A stretch of 64,000 nucleotides of DNA from Sphingobium sp. WTD-1 (GCF_030128825.1 NZ_CP119127.1:2232001-2296000), one strand, 5' to 3'; positions 1 through 9,077 are shown, counted from the first letter of the stretch. Numbers and translations are program-made. Notes: a model not told the origin generated them from the letters alone.

Positions 1-80
1 CTCTTGCTGTTGTAGCGGCCGGTTTCGACCAAGCCGGCCACGAAGGCTTCCAGTTGCTTGCCCAGATCCGCGCTAATCAT
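1..80 (-). CDS. ParD-family antitoxin, N-terminal fragment (runs off left edge)
   Basis: Only the first 26 codons are in the window. The reverse-strand reading begins MISADLGKQLEAFVAGLVET and continues GRYNSKS, the N-terminal pattern of ParD/CopG-type ribbon-helix-helix antitoxins, where the GRY(N)S(A/K)SE turn leads into the DNA-binding dimer. An AAAGGA ribosome binding site lies about 6 bases before the ATG at position 80. ParD proteins neutralise a co-encoded ParE toxin and repress their own promoter; the toxin gene would lie outside the window to the left. Family assignment rests on a short stretch, so it is good but not certain. Confidence 0.6.
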   Translation of the reverse strand, partial: MISADLGKQLEAFVAGLVETGRYNSK

Positions 81-113
81 CCGATATCCTTTCGGAGTGG
101 CAATCTAGGCGCT

Positions 114-130
114 TTATCAACTGTTATCAA
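114..130. promoter_or_regulatory. Tandem TTATCAA repeats upstream of the parD-like gene
   Basis: TTATCAA occurs at 114-120 and again at 124-130, exactly ten bases apart, so both face the same side of the helix. They lie 34-50 bases upstream of the parD-like start. Ribbon-helix-helix antitoxins typically bind short repeated operators in this position; the operator role is inference from location and spacing only. Confidence 0.25.
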
Positions 131-148
131 TCGTGGCCGGCGCCATGG

Positions 149-1663
149 TCAGCGCGCGTTGATGAACGCCCTTATGTCCGCGCTCAGCTTGCGCAGGTCG
201 TCGGGGCGGACATACATCATGTGGCCGGCATCATAATAATGATACTGGATCCGCGCGGGGTCGAAGCCGGTGCGGCTCATCGCATATTCGGCACCGAAGA
301 AGGGCGTGGCAAAATCATACCAGCCCTGGCCGACGAACACCTTGAGCCCGCTATTCTCTCGCAAGGCCTTGCTGAGATAGGGGGCGACGCTGGCGTAAAC
401 TTCGCTGTCGCGACCGCGCTGGCCCTGCAGCTTCCAGTCCCAGCCGCTGACCCCGCCGATCGTCACATATTGACGCTCGGTCTTGTACTTCAGCTCGTCG
501 CGGGCGTAGCTGTTCATCGCGGCGGTATAGGCGCCGTCGATCGCGTAGAAGCTGGGATCATTGTCCGGCTCTTCGCCGGCCGCATCATAATCCTTGCCGG
601 TGTAGCGGGTGTCGAGGCGGCCGATGGAGACACCCCGATCGCGCAGCAATTCCTTGTAGAAACGGCCGGGCGAAATGCGCAGTTCGGCATGGTCGACAAA
701 GGCTTCCGACAGGCCAGTGAGGCGGGACAGTTCGGTGCGGATGCTCGCGCGTTCCTGGTCCGACAACTGATTGCCCTTCAGCAGCGCGGCGGCATAGGGA
801 CCGATCGCGAAGGCGCGCGCCTGCTGCGCAGCCTCGGCCACGGTCGCGGGCGGATTGCCCATCTTCTTGTGATACCAGGCGGTCGTCGCCATCGAGGGGA
901 GGTTGAGGATATAGGGCATTTCATTGCCCTGCACCTCGGCCGAGGCACCGAAGTCGAGGATCGACGAGATCAGGATGATGCCGTTGACCGAGACGTCGTT
1001 GTAGCTGCCCTCCAACTCGTTGATGAGGGCGACCGAACGGGTGGTGCCGTAGCTTTCGCCGCCGATATATTTGGGCGAGGACCAGCGGCCATTTTCGCCG
1101 AGCCACAGGCGGATATAGTCGGCGATCGACTTGGCGTCGGCGGAGACGCCCCAATAATCCTTGGGATCCTTCTTGCCGATGGCGTGGGAGAAGCCGGTGC
1201 CGACCGGATCGATGAAGACGAGGTCGGTGACGTCGAGCAGCGATTCCGCATTGTCGACCAGCGGATAGGGCGGCGCGCCGTCATCCTGCGCATCGGGCAG
1301 GACCACGCGCTTGGGACCGAAGGCGCCCATGTGCAGCCAGAGCGAGCCCGAGCCGGGGCCGCCATTATAGAGGAAGGTGATCGGCCGGGTCTTGTCGCCG
1401 CCATCCTTGACATAGGAGGTTGCGTAGATCGCCGCGAGCGGCTTGCCGTCCTTGTCCTTGATGTAGGTTTCGCCGGTGGTCGCGGTGTAGCTGATCGCCT
1501 TGCCGCCGAACACGCCCTTATGATGGGTGACCGAGACATTGGGGGCGGGCACGCCAGCTTCGGCGGCCGGCGCTTCGTCCTTCTTCCTGCCTTCGTCCTG
1601 GGCCTGGACGGCCAAGGGCATGATGGCCAGCGCGAGCGCGGCCAGCGAAATCGTCAAACGCAT
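149..1663 (-). CDS. Secreted serine carboxypeptidase, peptidase family S10
   Basis: A 504-residue exported peptidase. Residues 1-21 form a signal peptide ending in VQA. NGGPGSGS at 100-107 is the S10 oxyanion-hole segment, GESYG at 202-206 carries the nucleophile Ser204, Asp450 sits in GWYDFATP, and His481 in DAGHMMY, so the Ser-Asp-His triad is complete and in the family order. The enzyme should remove C-terminal residues from peptides in the periplasm or outside the cell. Length fits bacterial S10 enzymes. It is transcribed away from the flanking small gene at 1813, with 149 bases between the two starts, and has no evident operon partner. Confidence 0.9.
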   Translation of the reverse strand: MRLTISLAALALAIMPLAVQAQDEGRKKDEAPAAEAGVPAPNVSVTHHKGVFGGKAISYTATTGETYIKDKDGKPLAAIYATSYVKDGGDKTRPITFLYNGGPGSGSLWLHMGAFGPKRVVLPDAQDDGAPPYPLVDNAESLLDVTDLVFIDPVGTGFSHAIGKKDPKDYWGVSADAKSIADYIRLWLGENGRWSSPKYIGGESYGTTRSVALINELEGSYNDVSVNGIILISSILDFGASAEVQGNEMPYILNLPSMATTAWYHKKMGNPPATVAEAAQQARAFAIGPYAAALLKGNQLSDQERASIRTELSRLTGLSEAFVDHAELRISPGRFYKELLRDRGVSIGRLDTRYTGKDYDAAGEEPDNDPSFYAIDGAYTAAMNSYARDELKYKTERQYVTIGGVSGWDWKLQGQRGRDSEVYASVAPYLSKALRENSGLKVFVGQGWYDFATPFFGAEYAMSRTGFDPARIQYHYYDAGHMMYVRPDDLRKLSADIRAFINAR

Positions 1664-1812
1664 TAAGGATGCTCCCCTTTCTTTTGTAGCGGCTGCGCTA
1701 GCCCAGAGCGGGCTGCACTGGAAGGGGGAACGGGCGAGGGAGCCGCGATGGCGGGGCGACTGGCAGCACGCTTTTCCTTGATTTCCCGTCCGGCCGATGG
1801 TCTGGAAGGGCG

Positions 1813-2058
1813 ATGATTATCTCGACCATCCCCTGGGACCAGCCTGCCACCATGATCGACCTGGACGGTAAGGCGCCGCTGATCGCGACGGTGCGCGATT
1901 GCGTCATCCATTATGGCCTGTTCAAGCCCTTCGCCAAGGAACAGGCGCGGGTGCTGTTGACCCAGCCGGTGCATCGCGAGGGGCAGAAGACCCGGACCTG
2001 GCTGCTCAATCCCGATGAAATCCAGCAACTGGCGGACAAGCTGCGCGCCGAGGGCTGA
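1813..2058 (+). CDS. Small conserved-looking protein of unknown function
   Basis: An 81-residue protein with no signal peptide or membrane segment. A GGAAGGG ribosome binding site precedes the ATG at a normal distance and codon use matches the neighbours, which supports a real gene. The sequence contains IPWDQPATMIDLDG near the start and a charged C-terminal helix (NPDEIQQLADKLRAEG). I do not recognise a family. It converges with the small membrane-protein gene at 2060-2236, whose stop codon begins one base beyond this gene's stop. Confidence 0.6.
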   Translation: MIISTIPWDQPATMIDLDGKAPLIATVRDCVIHYGLFKPFAKEQARVLLTQPVHREGQKTRTWLLNPDEIQQLADKLRAEG

Positions 2059-2059
2059 G

Positions 2060-2236
2060 TTAACGGCGGCGGCCGGCCTGGAGCAGGGCGTAGAAGGTCA
2101 CCGCCGAAAAGCCGATCGCGCTCACGAGGCCGATGGCGGCGCCGATCCAGGCGCCGTCCATGCCGGCCAGAAGCTGGCCGGCGAGAAAGCCTATAATCGG
2201 CAATATCATCAGCAACAGGCAGCCGAGCGCCGCCAT
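2060..2236 (-). CDS. 58-residue two-helix membrane protein downstream of the chloride channel
   Basis: Reverse-strand frame of 58 codons. The predicted protein begins MAALGCLLLMILPIIGFLAG, a first hydrophobic helix, followed by a short turn with QLLAGMDGAW and a second helix (about residues 30-52), ending in QAGRRR. The ATG lies one base after the TGA of the ClC gene, so the two are almost certainly cotranscribed and translationally coupled. Function unknown. It could be an accessory subunit of the channel or an independent small protein; the helices and the tight spacing are what is seen, the rest is inference. Confidence 0.6.
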   Translation of the reverse strand: MAALGCLLLMILPIIGFLAGQLLAGMDGAWIGAAIGLVSAIGFSAVTFYALLQAGRRR

Positions 2237-2237
2237 G

Positions 2238-3560
2238 TCAGCGGTTCGCTTCGGCGGCCTTGGCCCGCTCCAGGAAGTTGCGGGACAGGCCGTGATAGAG
2301 GCGCTCGCGACAGAATATCTGCGCCGATGCGTCGGCGACCAGCGCGGCGCCGAGCAATGGCAGCATGAAGCCGCGGCTGCCGGTGGTTTCCGAAATGATG
2401 ATGACGGCGGTCAATGGCGCGCGCACCACGCCGGTAAAATAGGCGACCATGCCCAGCAGCACGACGGCGCTCGCCGGTTCGCCGGGGAAAATCCAGCGCA
2501 GCAGATTGCCGAAGCCGGCGCCGGTGGCGAGCGAGGGGGCGAAGATGCCGCCTGGAATGCCCGAGACGCTGGTGGCGAGGGTGCTGAGGAATTTGGCGGG
2601 GGCAAACCAGAGCGGCTGGTCGCCGCCCGCGATCATGGTGCGGGCCGGGGCATAGCTGGTGCCCCAGGTGAGGCCGGTGGCTACGCCGATCGCCGCCACC
2701 AGCAGGCCGCAGCCACCGGCGAACAGCACCGGATGGGCCCGCATCCAGTCGGTCATGCGATTGCGCGCGGTGGCGGCATCGAGCGCCAGCCGCGCGAACA
2801 GGCCGCCGGACATGCCGCCCAGCAGCCCGGCCAGTAGCGCGATCGGCACTGCCGATTGCAGCGGTAGATGGGCTGCGACCGCGCCGAAATAGACATAGTC
2901 GCCGGCCACGCCGAGGCTGACCATGCCCGAGATGATGACCGCGGTGATGACCAGCAGGGTCATGCGCTGCTCATAGGCGGAGGCCAGTTCCTCGATCGCG
3001 AAGGCAATGCCGGCGAGCGGCGTGTTGAAGGCGGCGGCGACGCCGGCCGCGCCGCCCGCGACCATGACGGACGCGCGCAGCGGCACGTTCAGCAAAGCGT
3101 GGACGCGGGCAAGGATGGCGGCGGAAATCTGGACGGTGGGGCCTTCGCGGCCGACCGAAGCGCCGACCAGCAGGCCGGCGATGGTCAGCACGACCTTCAG
3201 CAGCGCCATGCGCAGGTCAACCAGGCAGCGGCCGACCTTTTCCGGCAATTGGGTAGCGGCGATCACCTGCGGGATGCCCGATCCGCCGGCAAAGGGCGCG
3301 ACGCTGCGGGTGATCCAGGCGAGGGCGGCAAAGCCGAGCGGGGTCAGCAGCAGCGGCAGCCAGCGATTGGCGGTGGCCAGGCGATGGAAAGCCTCGGTCG
3401 CTTCGTCTGCGGCCCAGGCGAAGGCGAGCGCGGCGAGGCCGACCAGCACGGCGCCGCCGATCAGGGCGAGACGACGGCGGAACAGCAAGGATGTCGGCCC
3501 GCTATGGCGCAGCAGCGCGCGGGCGCGGCGGCGGTTCCAGCGCTGGCCGGGGCGGCTCAT
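2238..3560 (-). CDS. ClC-family chloride/proton antiporter
   Basis: A 440-residue membrane protein with the ClC signature segments in order: GSGIP at 93-97, GREGP at 137-141 containing the gating glutamate Glu139, the IEE pair with Glu190/Glu191 at the position of the internal proton glutamate, GIFAP at 338-342, and Tyr422 in a position matching the chloride-coordinating tyrosine. Possession of both glutamates suggests a Cl-/H+ exchanger rather than a passive channel (family knowledge). The start at 3560 (MSRPGQRW) is preferred over an upstream ATG that adds 38 arginine-rich residues lacking membrane character. No CBS domains are present, as usual for short bacterial ClCs. Confidence 0.9.
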   Translation of the reverse strand: MSRPGQRWNRRRARALLRHSGPTSLLFRRRLALIGGAVLVGLAALAFAWAADEATEAFHRLATANRWLPLLLTPLGFAALAWITRSVAPFAGGSGIPQVIAATQLPEKVGRCLVDLRMALLKVVLTIAGLLVGASVGREGPTVQISAAILARVHALLNVPLRASVMVAGGAAGVAAAFNTPLAGIAFAIEELASAYEQRMTLLVITAVIISGMVSLGVAGDYVYFGAVAAHLPLQSAVPIALLAGLLGGMSGGLFARLALDAATARNRMTDWMRAHPVLFAGGCGLLVAAIGVATGLTWGTSYAPARTMIAGGDQPLWFAPAKFLSTLATSVSGIPGGIFAPSLATGAGFGNLLRWIFPGEPASAVVLLGMVAYFTGVVRAPLTAVIIISETTGSRGFMLPLLGAALVADASAQIFCRERLYHGLSRNFLERAKAAEANR

Positions 3561-3730
3561 GAAGGACGTTGCGCGCCGGGGCGCGATTGACGCAGGACGC
3601 GGAAAGGGGGCGGCGCGGATGCCATGGCGCGAATATCGATCCCGGTGGGCTGGACGCGCCCTCCCTACCAGCAAAATGGGCGATGGCCAGTATTTTCCGG
3701 GCTATTTCTGCGGATAAAACCGGGCTGTGC

Positions 3731-4201
3731 TCAGAACATCACGCCGATGCCGAGAATGCCGACATTGGCATCGGGTTCGCCATTGCCGATCAGCAGCCTT
3801 TTATACTCGATCTTGAGATAGAGTTTTTCAGTCAGATTATGTTCCCAGCCGGTGCCGATGCCGATGGCGTCGCTGCATTCGCGACAATCCTTCGACTGCC
3901 AGTTCGCGCCGATGAACAGCTTGTTCTCGCGCACCAGTTCGACGCCGATACGGCCGCCAATGCCCCAGGCGACCCGCGTGTCGCGCACCAGTAGCTTTTC
4001 CGCGACCGCCTCGACACCGACGAAGAAGCGTTCGTCCAGATCGACGTCATAGCCGCCGGCGATGCCGCTGATTGCATCGGTGCCTTCGCCGTTCCAACTA
4101 AGGCCGCCGGTCAGTTCGACATAGGCTTCGTCGGCGCGCGCTGGACTGCTGGCCAGGGCCAGGGCCAGGGCGGTGGCGAGCAATAGAGCGGGCTTGCGCA
4201 T
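3731..4201 (-). CDS. Small outer-membrane beta-barrel protein
   Basis: A 156-residue protein with a signal peptide (MRKPALLLATALALALASS, cleavage after PARA) and then alternating aromatic/hydrophobic strands such as AYVELTGGLSW and KLYLKIEYKRLLIG, ending in GVMF. A C-terminal phenylalanine and strand alternation are typical of BamA-inserted barrels of the opacity/OmpX-like class. GGAG lies 9 bases before the ATG at 4201, supporting this start over one 22 codons upstream. The pair of cysteines in KDCREC could form a disulfide in an external loop. Ligand or function unknown. Confidence 0.75.
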   Translation of the reverse strand: MRKPALLLATALALALASSPARADEAYVELTGGLSWNGEGTDAISGIAGGYDVDLDERFFVGVEAVAEKLLVRDTRVAWGIGGRIGVELVRENKLFIGANWQSKDCRECSDAIGIGTGWEHNLTEKLYLKIEYKRLLIGNGEPDANVGILGIGVMF

Positions 4202-4292
4202 GCGGGATACTCCACGGCCGTCGATCCGATGACCTTCGAGGTGCATCCTACGGGACCATGGCGTCAATCGGGGTTTGTGCGGGGGGCGCCCC

Positions 4293-6062
4293 TCAGAGCC
4301 GGTCCATCCGCAGCCAGTCGGGATCGCCGGACCAGGCGCTGGTCAAGGCCTTGCGGGCGGCGGCGGCCTCTGCCTCATGCCCCTGGGCTGCCTCCGCGCG
4401 GGCGAGGCCGTAAAGCGCCCAGCCATTATTGGGAGCCTGGATCAGGGCCTGGCGGAAGGCGGCGCTGGCATCGTCGGGGCGGCCGACGAGAAAGAGGGCG
4501 GCGCCGAGCGACTGATGCACCGGATAATACCAGTAGGCCGGTTCCTGATAGGGTATCTTGCCCTCCAGCGCGATCGCGGCGCGATAATGATCGGCGGCCT
4601 GCGCATAGCGGCGCTGGGCGGTGGCGAGACGGCCGCGCGCGACCGCGGTGGCGAGCGCGATCAGGTCAGGGGCGGGGACGCCCTGCGCGATCATCGGGGC
4701 CAGTGCATCGGAGCGGGCGAGCACGCTCATCGCTGCGACCTCCGCATCGAAGCCGCGCTGGTCGCGCTGCTGGGCGAAGGCGACGGCGCGGGCATAATGG
4801 CGCATCGCGATGGCATAGGGCAGGCGCGGATCGGGCGCGGGCAGGGCGAGGATGTCGGCGGGCGCGGCGAACTGCGCCATGGCCAGATAGGGGGCGGCGT
4901 CGATTGCCTGGATCCAGGCGATGGCGGCCGAGGTTGCGGGATCGAGGATGGTGCGCAGGCGCCGCGCCTCCCGCATCGCGCCGTCCATGTCGCCCGCCAT
5001 CTGCGCGGAGGCGACGATGAAATGGACATTGTGCGGATAATAGCCGTAGCGCACCAGGCTGTGGTCGTCGGTGGCGCGGATGAAGGCTTCGTCGGCGCGG
5101 GCGGCAGCGATGTTGACGCGGATCGAGTCGCGATAGCGGCCCACGACCTGATAGATGTGGCTTGGCATATGGACGAGATGGGCGGCGCTGGGCGCGCCAT
5201 CAGCGGAGAGGCGATCGGCGGCAGCTTCGGCGCGTTTTGCATCGCTTGCTTCGAGCAGATGGATCATCAGATGCGCCGCCTGGACATGGGCGGGATTGCG
5301 GGCCTGCACCGTTTCGACCAGGCGGATGGCCGCGCCGGCGCGCCCGATCGGGGTCTTGCGGTCGGCCTCCCAATAATTCCACGGGCTGGTGTCCATCGCC
5401 GCCTCGGCGGCCAGCAGGGCGACATCGTCATCGGCCGGGAAGCGCGCGGCAAGTGCCAGCATCGCATCGGCATAGGCGGCGTCGAGCGCTGCGCGGTCGG
5501 CATCGGGATCACGGGCATAGCGTAGCGCCGCTGCCTCGATCAGACCGCGCTCCATCGGTGACGCTTGATCGTGCAGTATTATCGCCCGGTCCATCGCGGC
5601 GAGCGCGGCGCCCCGGTCGCCGGCATCCATCGGTGCATTGATATTGGGGCCGAGCGCCACCGCCTCGCCCCACCAGCAGAGCGCGCAGGCCGGATCGAGC
5701 CGCTGTGCCATCCGGAAGGAGCGGACCGCGCCGGCATGGTTGAAGCCGTACATGAGCAGCAGGCCCTGGCTGAAATAGCGGCGCGCCTGCGGATTGGCGG
5801 TGGTCAGCGGAAAGCGCGAATGGGTGAGATCGTCGAACAACGGGATCGGCGGGGCATGAGCGATCGGCTGGGCGGCGGCGGCCGCGATCAGCAATTCGCG
5901 GGCGAGGGCGGAGCCGACCCGCGGGCCGCTGCACAGGCTGCGGGCGAGGCGGACGGGATCAAGCGCGGCAAGCGTCGCGGGCGAGAAGGCGGGTTCGATC
6001 GATACGGAGGCGAGCGACAGGCCGATGCCCAGCGCGGTCGCTGCCCTTATCCAGTCAGCCAT
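4293..6062 (-). CDS. Exported TPR-repeat protein of unknown function
   Basis: A 589-residue protein. The N terminus (MADWIRAATALGIGLSLASV) resembles a signal peptide or anchor. Downstream are several degenerate tetratricopeptide-like helix pairs, including a segment with CALCWWGEA at about 126-134 and two late repeats with RPDDASAAFRQALIQAPNNG and WALYGLARAEAAQGHEAEAA. The WWGEA block is frequent in bacterial TPR proteins annotated only as hypothetical. The start at 6062 is chosen over an ATG ten codons upstream because it begins directly at the hydrophobic leader. It probably acts as a protein-interaction scaffold in the periplasm; no partner is evident from the neighbours. Confidence 0.75.
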   Translation of the reverse strand: MADWIRAATALGIGLSLASVSIEPAFSPATLAALDPVRLARSLCSGPRVGSALARELLIAAAAAQPIAHAPPIPLFDDLTHSRFPLTTANPQARRYFSQGLLLMYGFNHAGAVRSFRMAQRLDPACALCWWGEAVALGPNINAPMDAGDRGAALAAMDRAIILHDQASPMERGLIEAAALRYARDPDADRAALDAAYADAMLALAARFPADDDVALLAAEAAMDTSPWNYWEADRKTPIGRAGAAIRLVETVQARNPAHVQAAHLMIHLLEASDAKRAEAAADRLSADGAPSAAHLVHMPSHIYQVVGRYRDSIRVNIAAARADEAFIRATDDHSLVRYGYYPHNVHFIVASAQMAGDMDGAMREARRLRTILDPATSAAIAWIQAIDAAPYLAMAQFAAPADILALPAPDPRLPYAIAMRHYARAVAFAQQRDQRGFDAEVAAMSVLARSDALAPMIAQGVPAPDLIALATAVARGRLATAQRRYAQAADHYRAAIALEGKIPYQEPAYWYYPVHQSLGAALFLVGRPDDASAAFRQALIQAPNNGWALYGLARAEAAQGHEAEAAAARKALTSAWSGDPDWLRMDRL

Positions 6063-6140
6063 GCGTCCGGCCCTTCCCCAAAAGCCCGCCATCTGTGAGA
6101 CAGGCTATATCATCGGGGAAGGGGCCGGTAAATCAGGGCC

Positions 6141-7157
6141 TCAATGCGCCTGTTCGAGATAGGCGTCGATGGTCGCCAGATGGGTGTCCTTGGCCTGCTG
6201 CGGCAGGAAGGAACCGGTGATGCTGTTGCGCGCGAGCAGGGCGATCTGCTCGCGGGTCAGGTTGCGTGCGGCGGTGACGGCGCGATAATTGTCGTTGAGA
6301 TAGCCGCCGAAATAGGCCGGATCGTCGGAATTGACCGTCGCGCGCAGGCCCATCTCCAGCATCCGGTCGAGCGGATGGCTGGCGATATCGTCGATCACGC
6401 ATAATTTGAGGTTGGAGAGCGGGCAGACGGTCAGCACCATCTGCTCGTCCACCAGTCGGTCGACCAGGGCATCTTCCTCCAGCGCGCGATTGCCGTGGTC
6501 GATCCGGTCGACCTTGAGCAGGTCGAGCGCTTCCCAGACATAGGCGGGCGGGCCTTCCTCGCCGGCATGGGCGCACAGCTTGAGGCCGGCGTCGGCCGCA
6601 GCCGCGAAGACGCGGGCGAATTTCTCGGGCGGGTGGCCGACTTCCGACGAGTCCAGTCCTACCGCCTTGATCTGCGGCAGCCAGGGGGTAGCGGCGCGCA
6701 GCGTGTCGAACGCCTCTTCCTCGCTCAGATGGCGCAGGAAGCTCATGATCAGGTCGCTGGTGATGCCATGGCGTGCCTGCGCCTCGCGCATGGCCGACAG
6801 CAGTCCCTCGATCACATGGGCGAAGGGCACGCCGCGCGATGTGTGCGCCTGCGGATCGAACATGATTTCGGCATGGATGATATTGTCCTGCGCCGCGCGA
6901 TCGAAATAGGCGGCGGCGAGATCGCGGAAATCCTGCGGCGTGCGCAGCACATTGGTGCCGGCATAATAGATATTCAGGAAATCCTGGAGATTGCCGAAGT
7001 CATAAGCCTGGCGGATCTCGTCGATCGAGCCGTAAGGCAAGGTCACTTCGTTCCGCCGGGCCAGCGCGAACATCAGTTCGGGCTCCAGCGTCCCTTCGAT
7101 ATGGAGGTGCAACTCTGCCTTGGGCAGTCCGGTGATGAATTGGTCGACGTTGGTCAT
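6141..7157 (-). CDS. Adenine deaminase (fungal/Pseudomonas type of the adenosine deaminase superfamily)
   Basis: A 338-residue zinc hydrolase. Metal and catalytic residues are present: HLH at 17-19, HAGEE at 197-201, DH at 220-221 and SDDPA at 277-281. The sequence blocks LPKAELHLHIEGTLEPEL, VGLDSSEVGHPP, HAGEEGPP and CPLSNLKLCV match the adenine deaminase branch (yeast Aah1 and the Pseudomonas enzyme) better than true adenosine deaminases; this is recalled similarity, not a search. Such enzymes convert adenine to hypoxanthine for purine salvage. The start at 7157 gives the family's usual N terminus; the open frame extends 52 codons upstream without coding character. Confidence 0.8.
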   Translation of the reverse strand: MTNVDQFITGLPKAELHLHIEGTLEPELMFALARRNEVTLPYGSIDEIRQAYDFGNLQDFLNIYYAGTNVLRTPQDFRDLAAAYFDRAAQDNIIHAEIMFDPQAHTSRGVPFAHVIEGLLSAMREAQARHGITSDLIMSFLRHLSEEEAFDTLRAATPWLPQIKAVGLDSSEVGHPPEKFARVFAAAADAGLKLCAHAGEEGPPAYVWEALDLLKVDRIDHGNRALEEDALVDRLVDEQMVLTVCPLSNLKLCVIDDIASHPLDRMLEMGLRATVNSDDPAYFGGYLNDNYRAVTAARNLTREQIALLARNSITGSFLPQQAKDTHLATIDAYLEQAH

Positions 7158-7296
7158 GGGGCCTCTATACAGGATCGGCCACCATGGCACAGCTACGGGC
7201 CGCGTGAAACGGCCGGTGTCGTGCCGATCGATCCATGCACCATGGCGGGACTGCATGACACAGTCGAAACGGAATTTGAAAGTGCCGGCAACGCCA

Positions 7297-8214
7297 TTAG
7301 AGCAGCTTGGCAATCACCTCTTCGCCGATGCGGGCGGCATTATCGCACCATTCGGAACGGGTCTTGCCCTTGACCGTGACGCCGCAGGCGGTGACGCCCA
7401 ACTGCGCATAGGTTGCGATGCGGTCGACGATCTGCTGGTTGGACAGATCCTCGCCCGGCTTGTTGACGCCGCCCAGGATCACCTCGGGCAGCTTCGTGCG
7501 GCCGACCTGCGCGGCATAGTCGTTCATATAGGCGATGCCGGCCTGAAGATCGGCTTCATTCTCCATCGCGGCGGTGCGGGTGGTGGCGCTGTTGACGCCG
7601 CCGCCGGCGGTAAAGAAGGGGTTCCAGCCGTCGGCGAGATCGACCACGCGGCGGATGGCGCGTTTCGCATTGCCGCCGACATAGAGGGGCAGGCCGGGCT
7701 TTTGCGGTGATCCGGGGACGATGCGGTTGCCGAAGGCCTGATAGCCGGTGCCTTCGAAGGCGAATTCTTCGCCCGACGTGGCGGTACGGATGGCGCGCAG
7801 ATATTCGTCCATCAGTTCGTTGCGCTGGTCGAAGTCCACGCCGAGCGCGCGATATTCGCCCTTGAGATAGCCCGCACCCGCGCTGAGCGTCACCCGGCCG
7901 CCGGCAAAGGCGTCGAGCGTGGTGATGTCGCGCGCGACGATGAAGGGGTTACGATAGGGCAGGACGAGGATGCCGGTCTGCAGCCGCAGGGTCGTGGTGT
8001 GGGCGGCGAGCAGGGCGAGCATGACGAAGGGCGACTGGGCGTGGTGCCCGCCCGTGTCGAGCCAGCGGCCGGTGGGCACGGGATGGTCGGTGACGAGGCC
8101 GGCGTGGAAGCCCGCCTGCTCCACCGTGCGGCCGATTTCCGCGACCGCCGCCATCGTACCGAACTCGTCCGGGAGGTCGGCATGGTCGAAGGGCAGGGGG
8201 ACGTTGATCTTCAT
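7297..8214 (-). CDS. Luciferase-like flavin/F420-dependent oxidoreductase (LLM class)
   Basis: A 305-residue TIM-barrel oxidoreductase. Typical LLM segments are visible: VTDHPVPTGRW early in the barrel, LRLQTGILVLPYRNPF with the conserved strand after it, AGGRVTLSAGAGYLKGEY, and PLYVGGNAKRAIRRVVDLADGW. These resemble the group annotated as F420-dependent TIGR03619-type enzymes, although sphingomonads often use FMN, so the cofactor is uncertain. Its ATG overlaps the TGA of the upstream SDR gene (ATGA), so the two are translationally coupled and may act in one catabolic route. The substrate cannot be deduced. Confidence 0.8.
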   Translation of the reverse strand: MKINVPLPFDHADLPDEFGTMAAVAEIGRTVEQAGFHAGLVTDHPVPTGRWLDTGGHHAQSPFVMLALLAAHTTTLRLQTGILVLPYRNPFIVARDITTLDAFAGGRVTLSAGAGYLKGEYRALGVDFDQRNELMDEYLRAIRTATSGEEFAFEGTGYQAFGNRIVPGSPQKPGLPLYVGGNAKRAIRRVVDLADGWNPFFTAGGGVNSATTRTAAMENEADLQAGIAYMNDYAAQVGRTKLPEVILGGVNKPGEDLSNQQIVDRIATYAQLGVTACGVTVKGKTRSEWCDNAARIGEEVIAKLL

Positions 8215-9077
8215 GCGTCGGATACTCCATGCGGTTCGACCAGCACCCATTGGCCGGCGGCATTGCGGACCCAGCCGGACGAGGCCCAGCTGCCGCCATC
8301 GACCGGCAATATGGTCCCGGTGATGTAGCTGCTCATCGGCGAGGCGAGGAACAGGGCGGCCTGGCCGCATTCGCGGTCGACGCCGGGCCGTTGCAGCGGA
8401 ATGCGGCGGGCGGTGGCGTCGGCCATGGCGGGCGGCACCGGGAACCAGGTGGCTTCGTCTACCGGGCCGGGGGGATTGCCGCGTGTGCCGGGCGTGGTGG
8501 TGAAATCGGGCGCGATCGCGTTCACGCGGATGCCGTGGTCGGCCAGCTCCAGCGCCATGCTGCGGGTGAAGTTGTTCATCCCCGCCTTGCAGGCGGCATA
8601 GACGGCGTAGCCGGGTGCGGCGCGCGATCCTTCGATGCTGGAGACGTTGATGATGGCGCCGCCGCGCCCGCCCGCGATAATGTGCGGCACGGCGGCCGAG
8701 GTGGCGGCGAGCATCGAGACGAGGTTGAGGTCGATATGGCGACGCCAGCTATTCTGGCTCTGGTCGAGAAAGGCCTTCCGGCTGACGCCGCCGGCATTGT
8801 TGACGAGGATGTCGATCCGGCCAAAGCGGGCCTGGGCCGCATCGACCATCGCCGCGACCTGATCGGGCTGGGCCATGTCGGTCGGGAGGGCGAGGCAGGC
8901 GCGGCCATGCTCCGCGACCCGTGCCGCGACTTCGGTTCCGCGTTCGGGGAAGATGTCGGCAATGATGATATCTGCGCCGGCCTCTGCCAGCGCGAGCGCA
9001 ATGGCGCGACCTATGCCCGCGCCGCCGCCGGTGACGATGGCGACCTGATCGGTGATGCGGCATTGGTCTGGCGCCAT
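8211..9077 (-). CDS. Short-chain dehydrogenase/reductase
   Basis: A 288-residue classical-type SDR. The Rossmann motif TGGGAGIG is at 16-23, NNAG at 93-96, the catalytic serine pair near 146-147 and YxxxK as Tyr160/Lys164. An Asp-containing turn after the second strand (IIIADIF) suggests preference for NAD over NADP. The C terminus carries about 25 extra residues compared with minimal SDRs. It lies 94 bases downstream of bdhA on the same strand and overlaps the start of the luciferase-like gene. It probably oxidises a hydroxyl of a catabolic intermediate; the substrate is unknown. Confidence 0.85.
   Translation of the reverse strand: MAPDQCRITDQVAIVTGGGAGIGRAIALALAEAGADIIIADIFPERGTEVAARVAEHGRACLALPTDMAQPDQVAAMVDAAQARFGRIDILVNNAGGVSRKAFLDQSQNSWRRHIDLNLVSMLAATSAAVPHIIAGGRGGAIINVSSIEGSRAAPGYAVYAACKAGMNNFTRSMALELADHGIRVNAIAPDFTTTPGTRGNPPGPVDEATWFPVPPAMADATARRIPLQRPGVDRECGQAALFLASPMSSYITGTILPVDGGSWASSGWVRNAAGQWVLVEPHGVSDA

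Noticed and set aside
221..1666. 481-codon plus-strand open frame opposite the S10 peptidase
   Set aside because: Antisense shadow in high-GC DNA; low-complexity composition, no ribosome binding site, and the minus-strand gene has all catalytic motifs.
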